From positions 1 to 22,331 of the forward strand of contig JNDT01000803.1 in assembly GCA_000697055.1 (NCBI GenBank): a DNA stretch of 22,331 bases. Reading direction: 5' to 3'. The notes under the pieces were generated by a model. That model did not search any database, was not told where the DNA came from, and saw only the letters and a list, made by a program, of their open reading frames with translations. The position numbers and the translations under genes were made by a program. Shown piece after piece: positions 20,390-22,331 of this stretch (its first letter is position 1; every line of letters starts with the position of its first letter). This DNA is from Saksenaea vasiformis B4078. Its lineage: Eukaryota > Mucoromycota > Mucoromycetes > Mucorales > Saksenaeaceae.

Positions 20390-22331
20390 ATGCATGTAAA
20401 TAAAGTCAAAGTTGTATGCCGTGATTGCGGTGAAGCTGGTCACAAGATGAAAACCAACAAAAAATGTTCTCTCTATGAATCCAGCAAGCGTGGTTAGTAG
20501 CTTGATCAATAGCTTTTGACTTTCTCATTGGTTTTGCACTCTGATCTAGCTGGCAAACGTAAGGCGACACAAATCAGCACTGAAGACGAAAAAATCAGGA
20601 AGAAACAAGGACGTCTGACTAAGGGTGCTGCAAACGCCAATCCCCTTCGTATGCAGAGCAACTGTACATCGTGTGGATCTCCGGAACACGCACCTGCACG
20701 TTTTGCTCAGTGTCCAGGCCATAAGCCATCCATAAAAGAAACTCTGAAAACAAGTCTTGGCAACAACCACGAGCGCTTTTCGCGGAAGTTACCGCTTTCA
20801 AGCATTGCACGCCCAGAATTTGCAGATAGCTTGCAAAGTCGGATTGAAGCAATGTCAACGTTTATTCGAAACGTAATTGTACGCGCGCAGTTATACGTTA
20901 ACGCGTACATTATTACACATGGACAGGCAACAATACCTACATACGGTTACTCGCAGTCCTTTTGGTACTCTATCGCTCAGCTAGTCATGGATGTTACGGT
21001 TCCGAACGATAATCCACACATGCCCGAGAACGTGCTTCGTTATTGGAATGAATTTCGTCAGCATCATCCTGGTATTGTCTTCTCGCGGAATGAATTTAGC
21101 GGTTACAGCGATGCCCTCGCGGCAGCTTGCTCCACTTTACAGGAGTCATATACCAATGACATGGTCGAGAATTTTCAACAAAGGGTTTGTGGCTTTATCA
21201 TACACAGACTGCAAAAACTCGTTCCGGTAAGTTTTATAGATGTCAATTATCTGTCGCATTGACATTCTTATTTTCTGTTATAGGACTTATCAAAGTCATC
21301 TGCCAGTCAAATAGCTTATGACTATATGTACGAGGACCTTGCTAATGGTGAGCCGAGTTGGCCAACAAACATGGGGCGTATCTCCCTCGAGTTGTTCTTG
21401 GCAGTCGTTCAAGTCCGCGACTTTCTTGCGCCATTCATGCCCAGCGTATGTACACTCGAGTCCTTATCGGAACAACCTGGAACGTGCACCCCGGTGTTGT
21501 ATGCTATATTGAAGGAATACGAGCAAGAACACCAGCAAAGCGACGATGAGGACTCGGAGACATTGCCTAGGTTATTCTCCTTAGCTCCACAACCTTCTTT
21601 TCACTTTCGCTTCGTTACACTTAACGCAAAGGCAATGAAGTCACTACTTCACATCCGCAGCAATACCGACGACTATGACGGGAATTTGCAACTGTTCAAT
21701 ACAGTGTTCGACTTTGACAAATACGGTTTTCGCAGGTCAGGAAATTATCAAGTGACAATGATATGGAGCTAAGCATTACATTTAGCATGAACTGCGGTAT
21801 ATTCACGAACCAGATATCTACAGACAGATTTAGTGTAGTATTCCAATTTGCTCGCGATGCAAAGCCCAAGGCAGTTGAGCTCGAATTGGAGGACTTTACC
21901 ACGGAGAAAGTCGACAGATATTACCGCGTTTGCGCGATAGATCCTGGTGTGAGGGATCTCTTTACCGCATCCTACGGCGCAGGCGAGACAGAACATGAAG
22001 TTCGCCGTTGCTCTTCGAAACAGTATTACAGTATGACTGGCTCTCCGCAAAGAAACAGGCAACTGCAAAAACAGAAAAAGCTGGTCGGTATTGAGGTTAT
22101 CGAGACGAACTTCCCAACCGGGAAAACGTCGGACATTGATCGGTATCACGAAAGAGTCAGTTGCTTCTTCATACACAACAATCAAATTTTCGATTTCTAT
22201 GGACCACAAGACCGGGAAAGAAGATTCCGTAATCACCAAGGCAAACAGAGAGCAGTAGAAGAGCTAGCAAATATACTGATAAACGGAGGAAAAAAATACA
22301 ACCGTCGAAAACGGAAGCATCGAAGTACAAA
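20390..22331 (+). CDS. Fanzor (eukaryotic TnpB-like RNA-guided nuclease), 5' and middle part, cut by window edge
   Basis: Exons: 20390-20492, 20550-21226, 21284-21735, 21786 to the end. Introns of 57, 57 and 50 bases join in phase and the frame stays open to base 22331 (at least 592 aa). Fanzor proteins are homologues of TnpB/Cas12 that cut DNA guided by a short RNA encoded near their 3' end. Here the long helical N-terminal region (YTNDMVENFQQRVCGFIIHR and following) precedes FTNQISTDRFSVVFQF, the usual beta strand before RuvC, and the RuvC-I motif CAIDPGVRDLFTA with the catalytic Asp463 (21940-21942). The family features RRCSSKQYYSMTGS, RVSCFFIHNNQIFDFYG and ELANILINGGKKYNRRKRKH follow. RuvC-II Glu, the C-terminal zinc finger and RuvC-III Asp lie past the edge. 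The N terminus bears two CX2CX4HX7C knuckles (C10-C26, C73-C89). The ATG at 20390 follows an in-frame TAG; an earlier start through an upstream exon is possible. The third donor, GTCAGG, is weak. Confidence 0.82.

Noticed and set aside
1..22331. tRNA, rRNA, CRISPR arrays, bacterial operon signals
   Set aside because: Scanned for B-box-like tRNA sequences, regular spaced repeats and Shine-Dalgarno spacing; none found, and the gene structure is eukaryotic.

Overview
The window reads as nuclear DNA of a fungus, most probably an early-diverging Mucoromycota species (Mucorales type). The genes are packed with short spliceosomal introns (39 to 99 bases, GT-AG), the transposase families are ones common in Mucorales, and the asparaginyl-tRNA synthetase is the cytosolic eukaryotic type. 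Because exons are short, gene structures were rebuilt by hand from splice sites, reading phase and family motifs. All exon coordinates are inferences from sequence, not transcript data.

Layout, left to right. (1) 1-485, minus: the N-terminal half of a Tc1/mariner-type transposase, cut by the window edge, with a probable inverted-repeat end near 596. (2) 893-2829, minus: a nine-exon gene of a family I recognise only as a conserved Mucorales protein of unknown function; its 5' side may be decayed. (3) 2830-5059: about 2.2 kb with no convincing gene. (4) 5060-7061, plus: cytosolic asparaginyl-tRNA synthetase, six exons, 566 aa. (5) 7712-10409, minus: the DNA-repair nuclease FAN1, twelve exons, 706 aa, with an N-terminal PCNA-binding motif. 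(6) 11086-14458, minus: an M1-family zinc aminopeptidase, fifteen exons, 863 aa. (7) 15160-15623, minus: a doubtful small gene. (8) 15994-18510, minus: a PP2C-type phosphatase joined to an N-terminal HARE-HTH-like winged helix, three exons, 789 aa. (9) 18714-19888, plus: a decayed DDE transposase. (10) 20390 to the window end, plus: a multi-exon Fanzor-type protein, the eukaryotic relative of TnpB/Cas12 RNA-guided nucleases, cut by the edge after its first RuvC motif.

Items 2 to 8 look like an ordinary host block of single genes with no operon logic. Both flanks are transposon territory. The right flank is the most interesting part: a Fanzor reading frame with two tandem CX2CX4HX7C zinc-knuckle-like motifs, on the same strand as and 0.5 kb downstream of a dead transposase. 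It has no stop or frameshift once four introns are allowed for. The RuvC-II and RuvC-III residues, the 3' end and any guide RNA lie outside the window.
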